Origin: Flavobacteriales bacterium
GTDB taxonomy: Bacteria > Bacteroidota > Bacteroidia > Flavobacteriales_F > PHOS-HE28
DNA: 64,000 bases
Reading direction: 5' to 3'
Assembly (NCBI GenBank): GCA_020635715.1
Contig: JACJZG010000009.1
Span: 62,001-126,000, forward strand
The notes under the pieces are model-generated. The model was not told the DNA's origin, did no database searches, and saw nothing but the letters and a program-made list of their open reading frames with translations. Below are positions 10,117 through 19,203 of the stretch, piece by piece; position 1 is the first letter of the stretch, and each line of letters begins with the position of its first letter. The position numbers were made by a program, and so were the translations under genes.

Positions 10117-10124
10117 TACCTTTG
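10117..10124 (+). promoter_or_regulatory. -7 box (TACCTTTG) of the GWxTD gene
   Basis: A perfect TAnnTTTG ending 4 nt before the ATG at 10129. The expected transcription start coincides with the start codon, so the mRNA is probably leaderless. Confidence 0.55.
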
Positions 10125-10128
10125 GAAG

Positions 10129-11537
10129 ATGCGCAGCCCGATCGTTCCTCTGCTCCTGCTCCTGACCGCCTGGCCATACCGCCCCGCACGCGCTCAGGTG
10201 CAACTTGTGGTGGAACCGCGCACTTTCTACACCGCGGCAGGCGCCCCCTTGGTGGAAGTGAACATGGCCGTTCTGGCAGGCACCTTTGGTGTCAAGAGCA
10301 ACGAACGCGGGTTCATGCAGGGCATGGTGGAAGTGACCACCTTGGTGGAGCGCGATGGTGCCATCGTGGACTTTGGGAAGACCGTGGTGAACGGCCCGGA
10401 AAGCCTCGACAGCCTGCAGTGCGACCTGCTACACCAGGAGTTCTTTGCTCTCTCACCCGGGTACTATGACCTTGCGGTGGAGGCCCTTGACCTCAGCAGC
10501 GGCGATACGACGATCACCCGCTACCGGGCGCCGCTGACAGGGACTTCCTTCCGGGATTCCATCACGGACACCGTTCTGCGATCGGATCGTTACTTCCGTG
10601 GAAGGAGAGCGTAGCAAGTGCCACACCACCGTCCCGTTGTTGATGGACCATCTGCCGCCCGACATAAAGAAGTTGAACTTACGCAGGAGGTGCACGGCAC
10701 GGAGAAGGCCTTGGAACGGTTGGCCTGTACCTGCTGACGTATCAGATCGAAGCGATCTGAATCGAAGGCGGTCTTCGGTCTCATCGAGCATCCGTGAACA
10801 GAGCCAGTGCCGGATCATACCGGTTAGACATCGCGGACTGCGCATCGGGGAACTATGTCTCCAGCTGTAAAGTGTACCCGCAGGAGGCATTGATGCGCAG
10901 GGAGCAGTTCTTCCAGCGCAACAACCCGATCAGTTACAGAATACGATCTCCAGTCTTGGACCGGCTGGACCTGGAGGGGCAGTTCGTAATCGCTCGCCAA
11001 CCGCAGACTCCTTGTCGAGCACATTGCCAGTCTGCGCCCGATCGCCGATCCGTTGAAGCTAAGATCATTGATACCGATGGGGACAAGGACATCGACCTGA
11101 TGAAACGGTTCTTCTGCTTCTAGCCAACCGGAGCCGATCCGGAGCGCCTGGGAAGCCTACCGTCAGGAGGTGATCGAGGTGAAGACAGGCCTTCAACTGC
11201 ACCGGGTATTAAAGGGGTATGAGCATTCCACCGTGGCAGGGTGTACCTGGAAATGGTCCGCCGAACAATGATGGTGACACCGTTCAACGAATGGACCCTG
11301 CCCTACACCACTCTGGCACTACCGTGCGGGCCGCTTCACCGACCGCCACTTCGTCTTCTACCAGCCGGAAATGGCCAATTATCGCATGCAGTTGTTGCAC
11401 TGGCAATTCCAGGGAGATGAACAACCCGCAATGGAACAACATCCTGCACCAACGGAACGTGCCTCGGTGTGCAGACGATTCAGCCTGGCACCTTGGAAAG
11501 CGATCGGGTGATGGAATTCTTCAACGCGCCGCGCTGA
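10129..11537 (+). pseudogene. GWxTD-domain protein gene, disrupted by several frameshifts
   Basis: The first frame (10129-10614) gives a signal peptide (MRSPIVPLLLLLTAWP) and a 161-aa N-terminal domain, then stops. The rest of a GWxTD-family protein is readable in changing frames: LLMDHLPPDIKKLN (~10645), LYLLTYQIEA (~10725), LDIADCASGNY and FFQRNNP (10825-10930), LDLEGQFVIA (~10970), AWEAYRQEVIEV (~11150), NEWTLPY then LWHYRAGRFTDRHFVFYQPE (~11290-11370), EMNNPQWNNILHQRN (~11420) and VMEFFNAPR ending at TGA 11535. The order and full length (~470 aa) are kept and residues are well conserved, so the damage is either very recent or consists of consensus indel errors. In Bacteroidota such proteins are periplasmic and of unsettled function. 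Confidence 0.8.
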
Positions 11538-11581
11538 GCGCAGCACGGGGATAGCCGCATCTTTGCCGGCTCCTGGTCCGG

Positions 11582-12624
11582 ATGCGCACCGCCATCGTCA
11601 TATTGAACTGGAACGGCCGTTCCTGGCTGGAGCGTTTCCTGCCTACAGTGGTGGTACACAGCCCTGGCGCGGAGGTTATCGTGGCGGATAACGCGAGCAC
11701 GGACGACTCCTTGGCGTGGCTGCGTAGGGAACATCCGGCGGTACGCGTGATCGAACTGCCCCGGAACCTTGGCTTCGCCGGCGGCTATAACGAGGCCCTG
11801 GCGCAGGTGGAGGCGGACCGCTACCTGCTGTTGAACTCGGATGTGGAGGTGACACCGGGCTGGCTCGACACGTTGAACACCTACCTCGATCGGGACCCGC
11901 GCATGGCGGCCTGCCAGCCGAAGGTGCGTTCGCTGAAGGAGCCGGGCAAGTTCGAACATGCGGGTGCGGCAGGTGGTTTCATCGATCGGAACGGCTATCC
12001 CTTCTGCCGTGGCCGGATCTTCGAGATCACCGAGGATGATCATGGGCAGTACGACGATGAACGCGAGGTGTTCTGGGCGACCGGGGCCTGCATGCTGATC
12101 CGAGCGGAGGCATTCCGTCAGGCAGGGGGCTTCGATGCGGACCTGTTCGCGCACATGGAGGAGATCGACCTGTGCTGGCGGCTGCGCCGCATGGGATGGA
12201 CGATCGGCTACACGAGCAAGGCGGTGGTGTACCACGTGGGAGGAGGTTCATTGGACTACCGATCGCCGCGCAAGACCTACCTCAACTTCCGCAACAGCCT
12301 CATCGTGCTGATGAAGAACCTGCACAACGGCTGGGCCTGGTGGTGGCTGTTGCGACGCATGGTGCTGGACGGGTTCGCGGGGATCAAGTTCCTGGTGGAA
12401 GGAAACGGCCGGCACACGTGGCAGGTGATCCGTGCACACTGGCACTTCTACCAGCGCCTGCCGCATGTAGTGCGCCAGCGTGGCGTTGATGCACATGGAG
12501 AAGGACCCGGACCTCCAACGGGATCTATCGCCGGAGCATCGCCTTCGACCGGTTCATCCTGCGCCACCGAAGCTTCGGGCAGCTGGACATGCAGGCCTTC
12601 CGTTACGTCCGGCGGACCAGGTGA
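11582..12624 (+). CDS. Family 2 glycosyltransferase with frameshifted C-terminus
   Basis: The first ~300 residues (11582-12480) form an intact GT2 (GT-A) enzyme: TAIVILNWNGRSWLERFL, VIVADNASTDDSLAWLR, LPRNLGFAGGYNEAL, a DxD-like LLNSDVEV, then the acceptor region FWATGACMLIRAEAF and MEEIDLCWRLRRMGW. A hydrophobic C-terminal segment follows (NGWAWWWLLRRMVLDGF). After LPHVVRQR, two shifts near 12484 and 12514 break the frame. The native tail (NGIYRRSIAFDRFIL, FRYVRRTR) is readable in another frame and ends at TGA 12622-12624. Read straight on, the frame ends instead at 12664 with a junk tail. It probably transfers sugar to cell-surface glycans. The tail overlaps the convergent aroQ end by about 22 nt. 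Confidence 0.8.
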
Positions 12625-13026
12625 TCCACCGCCATGCGGTAGCCCTCCAGCCCGAACCCCGTGATGATCCCGACGCAGGCCGCGCCGGTGATGGTGTGGT
12701 GGCGGAAGGGTTCAGCGGGCGGATGTTACTGATGTGCACCTCGACCACGGCTTGCCGATCGCTTAGATAGTTGTCGTGGATGGCCACGCTGGTAATAGAA
12801 GAGCCGCCGGCGTTGAGGACGATCGCGTCCACCGCACTGCGCTGTGATCGCGCAAAGCGCTACGATGACCTTCCTCATTGGCTTGAAATAGGCCAGGTCC
12901 ACCTTCGGGAAGGCGCGCAGCGCGTAATTCCTCCAGATGATCCTCGAAGCTGCGGTGCCCGTAGATGTGCGGCTCGCGCGTACCGAGAAGGTCCAGGTTC
13001 GGTCCGTTGATGATGAGGATGCGCAT
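12603..13026 (-). pseudogene. aroQ: Type II 3-dehydroquinate dehydratase, frame disrupted
   Basis: The minus-strand start at 13026 gives MRILIINGPNLDLLGTREPHIYG, the signature AroQ N-terminus. The frame is then lost and regained: FPKVDLAYF (~12900), DAIVLNAGGSSITSVAIHDN (~12790), the catalytic-site strand VVEVHISNI (~12740), and the tail GYRMAVDHLVRRT ending at TAA (12603-12605). At least three small indels are needed. AroQ makes 3-dehydroshikimate in the shikimate pathway and is normally essential without aromatic supplements. A real loss would need a second copy elsewhere, so sequence error is a serious alternative. It diverges from xerD. Confidence 0.75.
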
Positions 13027-13085
13027 GCTGCGAAGTTGCGCACTTCGGTGAACATAGGGCGGTTCGCAGAAGTGAGCGATGGCCG

Positions 13086-14045
13086 GTGAGCGGGGCCCTG
13101 CCCGGACCTGACCTTCGTGTGGTGAGATGGGAAGAGGCCTTGTCCGACCTACGCATGCACCTGAAGCTGGAGCGTTCGTTGAGCGACCGCACCGTGGAGG
13201 CCTACATGCGCGACGTGAGCCGCCTCCGCGCCTTCGCCGAAGGTCAGGATCCGCCCATTGGTCCCACAGTGATCGCACTTGAGGACCTGCAGGCCTTCAT
13301 CACCAGCACCGCGAAGGCTGGCGCCAAAGCCACGAGCCAGGCGCGTTACCTGAGCGCGTTACGGATCTTCTTCCGGTCGCTCCTGCGCGACAAGTTGATC
13401 GCCGTGGACCCGACCGAACTTCTGGAGGGTCCGCGCCTGGCAAGGAAGCTCCCGGTCTTCCTGACGGTGGAGGAGATCGATGCGATGATCGGTGCGATCG
13501 ACATGAGCGCACCGATGGCTGACCGTGATCGCGCGATGATCGAGACCTTGTACGGCTGCGGGCTGCGGGTGAGCGAGCTCTGCGGGCTGCGCCTATCCTG
13601 GCTGCACTTCAACGAGGGCTACCTGCGGGTGGTGGGCAAGGGGGACAAGGAGCGGTTGGTGCCCATAGGTCCGGAGGCCATGGCGCGCATCGAGGTTTAC
13701 GTGCGCGGAGCGCGGCTTCATGTTCCGTTGAAGGCAAAGGGCGAGGACATGGTCTTCCTCAATGCGCGGGGCGGTCCCCTGAGCCGCATGGCGGTCTTCA
13801 ACCTGGTGAAGAAGCTGGCCGTGGCCGCCGGCATCCGCAAGACGATCAGTCCGCACACCTTCCGGCACTCGTTCGCCACGCACCTGGTAGAAGGGGGTGC
13901 CGACCTGCGCGCGGTGCAGGAAATGCTGGGGCATGCGAGCATCACCACCACCGAGATCTACACGCACCTGGATCGCGAATACCTCCGCAGCAACATCCTG
14001 CAGTTCCACCCGCGAGCTACGAAGAAGGCCGGAAGCGCAGCCTAG
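13086..14045 (+). CDS. xerD: Site-specific tyrosine recombinase XerC/XerD type
   Basis: About 319 residues, with a GTG start at 13086; an internal start nearer VVRWEEAL is possible. Residues ~10-110 form the SAM-like core-binding domain (LRMHLKLERSLSDRTVEAYMRDVSRL). The catalytic domain holds the full set: Arg in GCGLRVSELCGLR, Lys in VVGKGDKERLVPIG, HTFRHSFATHL (His and Arg), MLGHAS (His), and Tyr in TTTEIYTH. Size and motifs match chromosomal XerC/D, which resolve chromosome dimers at dif. It is not an integron integrase, since the extra alpha-I2 insert is missing. A hairpin terminator overlaps its last codons. Confidence 0.9.
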   Translation: MSGALPGPDLRVVRWEEALSDLRMHLKLERSLSDRTVEAYMRDVSRLRAFAEGQDPPIGPTVIALEDLQAFITSTAKAGAKATSQARYLSALRIFFRSLLRDKLIAVDPTELLEGPRLARKLPVFLTVEEIDAMIGAIDMSAPMADRDRAMIETLYGCGLRVSELCGLRLSWLHFNEGYLRVVGKGDKERLVPIGPEAMARIEVYVRGARLHVPLKAKGEDMVFLNARGGPLSRMAVFNLVKKLAVAAGIRKTISPHTFRHSFATHLVEGGADLRAVQEMLGHASITTTEIYTHLDREYLRSNILQFHPRATKKAGSAA

Positions 14046-14063
14046 CTGCCCTTCCGGCCTTCT
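14023..14063. terminator. Bidirectional terminator between xerD and a convergent gene
   Basis: AGAAGGCCGGAAG (14023-14035) and CTTCCGGCCTTCT (14051-14063) form a perfect 13-bp stem with a 15-nt loop. It starts inside the xerD C-terminus and ends before the convergent stop at 14080. Confidence 0.7.
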
Positions 14064-14079
14064 CTGGTCCATTCGCTTA

Positions 14080-14823
14080 TCAGAACACCTGCACCCGCTT
14101 GCGCCCGCCAATGTACACCCCCGGCGCAGGATCGCCGCTGATGGTGCGGCCGAGCACATCCACGTAGGAGTTGGGCTGTTGTTCGATGTCGCGCATGAAG
14201 TTCTCTGCGATGCCCACCTGCCCCACGCTGCACGGGGTGGCCACGATGCGCATGGCGTCCACCTGCCAGTCACCAGCGCCACCTTGATAGGCTTGCATGC
14301 GCAGGATGAAGTTCCGGTAGTCGGTGCCGCTCACCATATCGAGGCAGCCGAGGTCCGTGAAGACGGATTCGGTATACATCTCGGTCACGGCGACGTCGCC
14401 TACGACGGTGGGCACCTGCATCACGTTCCCGCTGAACTGCACGCGCATACGCTGCGGGCCGTCCGGAGAGCGACGGTGACGGATGATGAGGCTGTCGATG
14501 CGGATGTTCTCCAGGGTGGAGGTGGAAACGCCCACGTAGGAGGAGGCCTGGGGTTCCATGGGCCAGCCGCTGGTGTACACCGCATTGTCCGCGGTGGTCA
14601 CTGGGTGGGGACATACGCCAACGCCCACCCACTGCACGCCGGTACCGAAGAAGTTGGCCGGTACCACACCGGGCAGGTTGCACGCCGAACAGCCGTTGCT
14701 ACAGTTGAGGTTGTCAATGCACGGCTGGTTCAACCAGTCATACCGCAGTGTCTGGGCCGTTCCGGCCACGGTGAATAAAAAGGTGGTCGCAAGCAGGATC
14801 GCGTGGAGAGAGTGACGTTGCAT
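14080..14823 (-). CDS. Secreted Cys-rich hypothetical protein with T9SS-like tail
   Basis: 247 residues with a signal peptide (MQRHSLHAILLATTFLFTVAGTAQ). A Cys-rich stretch (CIDNLNCSNGCSACNLPG) is followed by beta-rich sequence with no family I recognise (GVGVCPHPVTTADNAVYTSG, LIIRHRRSPDGPQRMRVQFSG). The end (VDVLGRTISGDPAPGVYIGG) fits a short T9SS type A sorting signal, where a GR(T/V) turn precedes PGVYI. It is likely surface-exposed or secreted. It stands alone, convergent with xerD. Confidence 0.7.
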   Translation of the reverse strand: MQRHSLHAILLATTFLFTVAGTAQTLRYDWLNQPCIDNLNCSNGCSACNLPGVVPANFFGTGVQWVGVGVCPHPVTTADNAVYTSGWPMEPQASSYVGVSTSTLENIRIDSLIIRHRRSPDGPQRMRVQFSGNVMQVPTVVGDVAVTEMYTESVFTDLGCLDMVSGTDYRNFILRMQAYQGGAGDWQVDAMRIVATPCSVGQVGIAENFMRDIEQQPNSYVDVLGRTISGDPAPGVYIGGRKRVQVF

Positions 14824-14911
14824 CGGTCGGGTTCGAACGCGCTATTCCTGGCGTTCGTGGCGCTGATACGCCGACCGGTCGATAAGTGTTACAATTCCGT
14901 CGAAACGGTGA

Positions 14912-15958
14912 TCAACCCAGCTGACGCGCAAGGTGTAGGTTGAGCACCTCGCCCATGCTGCGCGCTCGGGCCAGCGCTGGGTCGCCATGATGCGCGGCGA
15001 GCTCACTGGCGAGCTGGGCGGTGTGTTCGGGTGGGGCGATGGGGTCATCCTTCATCACCGCCAGCAGGGAGTGCAGCTGATCATCGGCGAGCTTTGCCCG
15101 CTTGCGCAACAGGGCCCGTTCCTCGCTCTTGTACTGCTCCACGGATTCCATGGAGATGGCGCGTTGGGCGAACTGAACGAAGGGCAGGTTCTCCTTGAAG
15201 AACTGGGGCAGGTACATCCGTGAACGTCCCTCGTAGGACTGCTGGTCGAAGTCGATGCTCCGCAAACGGTACTGGACCTGGTCGAGGTCATGTATCACAT
15301 CCACCACGAAGTTGTAGGCGCGCATATCACCCAGCAGGCGCACGAAGCACCGTTCGTTGAACTTCACGAACTCCTTGCTCAGGCGCACGGGGTTCAGATG
15401 CCCGCCGTACTGTTCGGGCGCGGCGATGAAGGCATCGCCAGGAACGCCGATGATGTGCTCCTCGACGAGGGTATTGCCCTGGTACATGAAGTTGATGCGG
15501 TTCGGGGAAAGGAGGTGTTCCAGTTCCAGCCCGTACACGCGGCTGGCATCGGCACGCTTCACATAGAAGTAATCGTGGTTGTCGTTGATCTGATTGAGGA
15601 TGCGGATGCGGAAAGGCTGGGAGTTGCCGTAGGGACAGAGGTCGATGCTGGCCACGCGGAGGTGCTCGATGGGGCGTCCATCCGAGGTCAGCAATTGGTA
15701 CATCTCCACCAGCCGCGGATACAGGCCTTCGAGGTCGGCCGGGCGGTACAACGCGGAGCTCCACAGGCTGTCCTTTCCGTCGGGGCGCTGCATGGGCATG
15801 AGGCCATCGAACCGCGCCAGGTCATCGTAGGTGAGCGGCAAGGGCACGTAGCGCCCATGCTCCTGCAGGTGTTCCTGCAGCGCGGCCCGCACCGGATAGA
15901 TGGGCTTGCGCAGTCCCGCAGCGTTGAAGGCGCCCTCTCCCACCGGATCCACGATCAT
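14912..15958 (-). CDS. Conserved hypothetical protein coupled to M1 aminopeptidase (348 aa)
   Basis: The ATG at 15958 overlaps the aminopeptidase stop (TGATG), so it is the likely start; the TTG three bases earlier is less likely. No signal peptide or membrane segment is seen. Notable motifs are IDLCPYGNSQPFRIRILNQ, NDNHDYFYVKRADASRVYG, LLSPNRINFMYQG, VDVIHDLDQVQYRLRSIDFDQQSYEG and MYLPQFFKENLPFVQ. I cannot place it in a family. The IDFDQQSYEG box looks like a kinase-fold DFD/DFG metal-binding loop, which would make it an atypical kinase-like protein; this is only a guess. Coupling suggests co-expression with the upstream peptidase. Confidence 0.65.
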   Translation of the reverse strand: MIVDPVGEGAFNAAGLRKPIYPVRAALQEHLQEHGRYVPLPLTYDDLARFDGLMPMQRPDGKDSLWSSALYRPADLEGLYPRLVEMYQLLTSDGRPIEHLRVASIDLCPYGNSQPFRIRILNQINDNHDYFYVKRADASRVYGLELEHLLSPNRINFMYQGNTLVEEHIIGVPGDAFIAAPEQYGGHLNPVRLSKEFVKFNERCFVRLLGDMRAYNFVVDVIHDLDQVQYRLRSIDFDQQSYEGRSRMYLPQFFKENLPFVQFAQRAISMESVEQYKSEERALLRKRAKLADDQLHSLLAVMKDDPIAPPEHTAQLASELAAHHGDPALARARSMGEVLNLHLARQLG

Positions 15959-18405
15959 CAATGCTGGCGCACCACCTCGAAGCGTTGTTCGAACAGGCGA
16001 CCACCCGTATCCTGCGTGACGCGGAGCACATAACCACCTGCGGCCAGGCCGGACACGTCGATCACCTGGCGGAAGTCACCGGAGTGGGAACCGGTGGCCC
16101 GTTGAACGAAGCGACCATCCAGTCCGATCACGTCCCACCAGAGGGTCATGGGGCCATCCACCCAGCCTGTGGCCACCACCTCGTTCGACGCCGGCACGGG
16201 ACCCAGCGTCACCTTGAAGGGCACCTCCTCCAACTCCTCCACGGATATGATGGCACCGGCCTTGGCGAAAGTGTATTGTCCCTTCTGCATGTTGTTGGCA
16301 CGGATCAAACCGGTGCCATTGGTGAGGTTGCCCGCGGTGATCACCTGGTCCGGACAGATCGCCCAGGTCTCGTTGGCGTTCGGGCGGTAGAGCAGTACCA
16401 TGCCCGTTTCATCGCCACCCACCAGGTCAAAGTCGAACTGGTTCTCGTTCTCTCCCTGGTAATAGACCCGTCCTTCCAATACGGTCCCCTCGGGCCACAG
16501 GCCATCCACCACCCAGTAGTGCGTGTCGCTGATCTGGGATATACCGGCCTGCAGCGGTTCCTGGTCGGGTGCGCAGAAGATGTGCTCCACACGCACCATG
16601 GTGCTATCCACGAGATTGGTGCCGTAAACGCGGAAGTCCACGTACGGGATCAGGTTCGGGAACGGAACACCGGGCACGAGCACCACTTCATTGTCCATAC
16701 GTGCCTGGTTCAAACGCATCTGCCGGTTCAACACCACCATGGCCGGTTCGAAGGGTACCTCGAGGGACACCATGCCGAACTCTCCGCTGGCGGTGATCAT
16801 GGCCTCGTGCGTCTCCCCATCAGCGGAAAGGAAGGTGACATCCAGCGGCACATCCTCATGCATCACGGTGGCACCGTACAGCTTCTGCCCGATCTCCAGG
16901 TCGGCCGTCCATGACCCACCGTTGGGGTTCACCTGCATCTCCCGCACCTCGAACACGGAATAGCCCGGTGCGAAGACCCAGGCATCGAAGAACGGATGCA
17001 GGTCGAGCCCCGAATGCGCCTCCAGCCCATCGCGGAACTCCTCGGGAGTGATGGTGCGTTCGGCCATATCGGCCTGTACCCCGTGCAAGGCCTGCTGGAA
17101 GAGCGCATCGCCCATATACCCGCGCAGGTTGTGCATCACGGAAGCGCCCTTCTTGTAGGTGTGTGTGCCGTAGATGTACGGATCGGGCATGGGCGACAGC
17201 GGCTGGAAGCCTCCATCGTCGCGATGTGCCTGGCGCAGGATGAGGTTGTGGTTGTCCTTCACCGTGCGGATGAAGGGCTCGCGCCCGCCGATCCATTCCT
17301 CGATGAGATGTCCGCTGTATTCGGCCGGACCTTCCTTCAACCACATATCGTTATGGACATGCGGGGTCACATTATCGCCCCACCAATGGTGCCCGAGCTC
17401 ATGGGTGAACAAGGCCCTGTTGTCCACGATGCCCTGGCTGGTCATGAAGGACGGATAGGCGATGTTGGTGGGGATCTCCAGGGCGCCATCGGTGGTGAGC
17501 ACATAGCCCACACGACCATACATGTGCGGGCCATACCAATGTTCGCAGACATCGATCGCCGCGCCTACATCCACGAAGCGGGACACCATTTCGTCCAATT
17601 GTGCGGACTTGGCCGTGAGACGGACCGGGACGTCGCCGTTGATGCCGGTATGCACGAAGTCACTGTCCTGGTAGGTGGAGACCGCCACCGCGCTGATGTG
17701 CGTCGGGATGGCGTAGGGCATGGAGAAGGAACGCACAACGGTATCCCCGTCCAGCTGCACCTCTCCGATCAGGTCGCCCTGGCCATGGAGGCGATAGGCC
17801 CCGGTGGACTTCACGTGATAGGTGTAGGTGGCCCGTTCCACGAAGCTGTCGAAGCAGGGGTACCAGACCTTTCCGAAGTTCGGTGGAATGGTGGATAGTC
17901 CGATGCCGAGGTTGTACATGTAACCGCTCTCGTGGTAGAAGCCACCCCATTCCGGGTCGCGGTGCGGTGCGCCGTGGTAATACACGGTCACGTCCCGTTC
18001 TTCACCCGCTGCGGGCACATCGGCCAGATCCACGCGCAGGAACTCCCCGTCATAGGTGTGCGCCACCGGACCGTTCCCATCCACCACGGAATCCACTTCG
18101 AGCTGGTAGAGGTCGAACCGGATGTGATCCTGATCGGCCATCAAGGCGCGGAAGGTCACGGTGGTGAAGCCCTTGAAGTTCTCCGGCAGGATGCTCGTCA
18201 GGTCCAGGTGGATGTCGTAGTGCAGAATGTCGAAGGTGTCGCTGCGGGCGATGGTCTCTTCGATCTGGTTCCGGGCTGCCTGGGTGTAGGTCAGCGGTCC
18301 GCGCGCCTGTCGGAAGTAATGACAGCCGTAGGGATGTGGTTGGGCCTGCGCGGTGATCGGGGTGAGGAGCATGATCACCAGAGCGGTTCGTAGGGCGGTT
18401 CTCAT
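15958..18405 (-). CDS. Secreted M1-family aminopeptidase with T9SS tail
   Basis: 815 residues with signal peptide MRTALRTALVIMLLTPITAQA. The M1 signature is complete: GALEIPTN (a GxMEN-type exopeptidase motif with Leu for Met), HELGHHWWGD (HEXXH near residue 335) and the third zinc ligand 18 residues on in WLKEGPAEYSG. The N-terminal beta domain has the usual FDILHYDIHLDL start. The C-terminal ~80 residues (VPASNEVVATGW, VIDVSGLAAGGYVLRV) form a T9SS sorting domain. It should cleave N-terminal residues from peptides outside the cell, in line with the other secreted peptidases here. A TAGTTTCG box (18434-18441) gives a leader of about 26 nt. Confidence 0.9.
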   Translation of the reverse strand: MRTALRTALVIMLLTPITAQAQPHPYGCHYFRQARGPLTYTQAARNQIEETIARSDTFDILHYDIHLDLTSILPENFKGFTTVTFRALMADQDHIRFDLYQLEVDSVVDGNGPVAHTYDGEFLRVDLADVPAAGEERDVTVYYHGAPHRDPEWGGFYHESGYMYNLGIGLSTIPPNFGKVWYPCFDSFVERATYTYHVKSTGAYRLHGQGDLIGEVQLDGDTVVRSFSMPYAIPTHISAVAVSTYQDSDFVHTGINGDVPVRLTAKSAQLDEMVSRFVDVGAAIDVCEHWYGPHMYGRVGYVLTTDGALEIPTNIAYPSFMTSQGIVDNRALFTHELGHHWWGDNVTPHVHNDMWLKEGPAEYSGHLIEEWIGGREPFIRTVKDNHNLILRQAHRDDGGFQPLSPMPDPYIYGTHTYKKGASVMHNLRGYMGDALFQQALHGVQADMAERTITPEEFRDGLEAHSGLDLHPFFDAWVFAPGYSVFEVREMQVNPNGGSWTADLEIGQKLYGATVMHEDVPLDVTFLSADGETHEAMITASGEFGMVSLEVPFEPAMVVLNRQMRLNQARMDNEVVLVPGVPFPNLIPYVDFRVYGTNLVDSTMVRVEHIFCAPDQEPLQAGISQISDTHYWVVDGLWPEGTVLEGRVYYQGENENQFDFDLVGGDETGMVLLYRPNANETWAICPDQVITAGNLTNGTGLIRANNMQKGQYTFAKAGAIISVEELEEVPFKVTLGPVPASNEVVATGWVDGPMTLWWDVIGLDGRFVQRATGSHSGDFRQVIDVSGLAAGGYVLRVTQDTGGRLFEQRFEVVRQH

Positions 18406-18433
18406 CGGCCGGCGTTCAGTGGGATGGATAGGC

Positions 18434-18441
18434 CGAAACTA
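18434..18441 (-). promoter_or_regulatory. -7-like box (TAGTTTCG) for the M1 aminopeptidase
   Basis: On the minus strand, TAGTTTCG is one base off TAnnTTTG. It lies 28 nt upstream of the ATG at 18405. Confidence 0.4.
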
Positions 18442-18468
18442 CGCCGATCGCCGATGTGCGGCACGCGC

Positions 18469-19140
18469 TCAGAAGCTGCCCACCTTCACCGTGATCCCCG
18501 CGTTGAAGCCGCGCAGTGCATCCTTGGGTGTCTCGGGCAGGTCAAGGTCGGTGGTATACCGGTACGATGCCCCGAGTCCAACACGCACAAGCTTGATCAC
18601 GTTGAGCTCCAGTTCGATGCCGGGTTCCACCACGAAGAAGGCCTGGAAGTAATCGCTGTAGGTGAAGGGGTCGAACTCGTCATGACGACGCTGGAAGGTC
18701 TGGTAGCCACAACCGCCGGCACCGATGATCACCGGCAGGCTCACATGGATCGGGCTCTTCGGAGCGATGATCGGCTCGATGAGCAGGCCGCCATACCCCA
18801 TGCGGAAGAGGCTGCCGCGCCGCAAACTGTCACCGGAAGCAACGCGGTGCACATCATACGCCTTGTTGGGCACATCGGTCACCAGACCATGCCCGGCGAT
18901 GCCGATGGTGACACCGTGATCGATCAACCAGCCACCGCGGGCACCCACCAGCAGCGCCTCGTGACCCATGATCGAGGTGAAATGGGTACTGGGGCCACCC
19001 CAGCCGCCGTGCTCGATCTCCCGGCCCTGGCCAAAGAGGGTGCGCAGGTCGCGCGTATCGTCCTGTGCGCGTGTGGCCTGGACAGCGGTGATGGAAACTA
19101 GGACGAAGGAGACGTTGCGAAGCGTGATGATCGGTTTCAT
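18469..19140 (-). CDS. Putative outer-membrane beta-barrel protein (223 aa)
   Basis: The start at 19140 (MKPIITLRNVSFVLVSITAVQATRAQ) provides a signal peptide. The mature part shows alternating strands with aromatic girdles and Gly turns (ALLVGARGGWLIDHGVTIGIAGHGL, FRMGYGGLLIEPII, VGLGASYRYTTDLDL) and closes with FNAGITVKVGSF, a C-terminal aromatic typical of barrels. The length fits an 8-10 strand barrel. Function is unknown; similar proteins are often annotated as outer-membrane beta-barrel hypotheticals. Confidence 0.65.
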   Translation of the reverse strand: MKPIITLRNVSFVLVSITAVQATRAQDDTRDLRTLFGQGREIEHGGWGGPSTHFTSIMGHEALLVGARGGWLIDHGVTIGIAGHGLVTDVPNKAYDVHRVASGDSLRRGSLFRMGYGGLLIEPIIAPKSPIHVSLPVIIGAGGCGYQTFQRRHDEFDPFTYSDYFQAFFVVEPGIELELNVIKLVRVGLGASYRYTTDLDLPETPKDALRGFNAGITVKVGSF

Positions 19141-19203
19141 GCCCCTAGGACAACCATGACCGGCCATACCCCTATCCGGGCGCGAAATAATTCGTGGCCT
19201 CCC

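Noticed and set aside
9719..10128. Short open frames across the 170-bp repeat as a Pro/Ser-rich protein
   Set aside because: The repeat length is not a multiple of three, so the frame changes between copies. The sequence is better explained as structured RNA or spacer.
10598..11554. Three separate small genes between the GWxTD start and the glycosyltransferase
   Set aside because: Their conserved stretches fall in order along one GWxTD protein, so they are pieces of a single broken gene.
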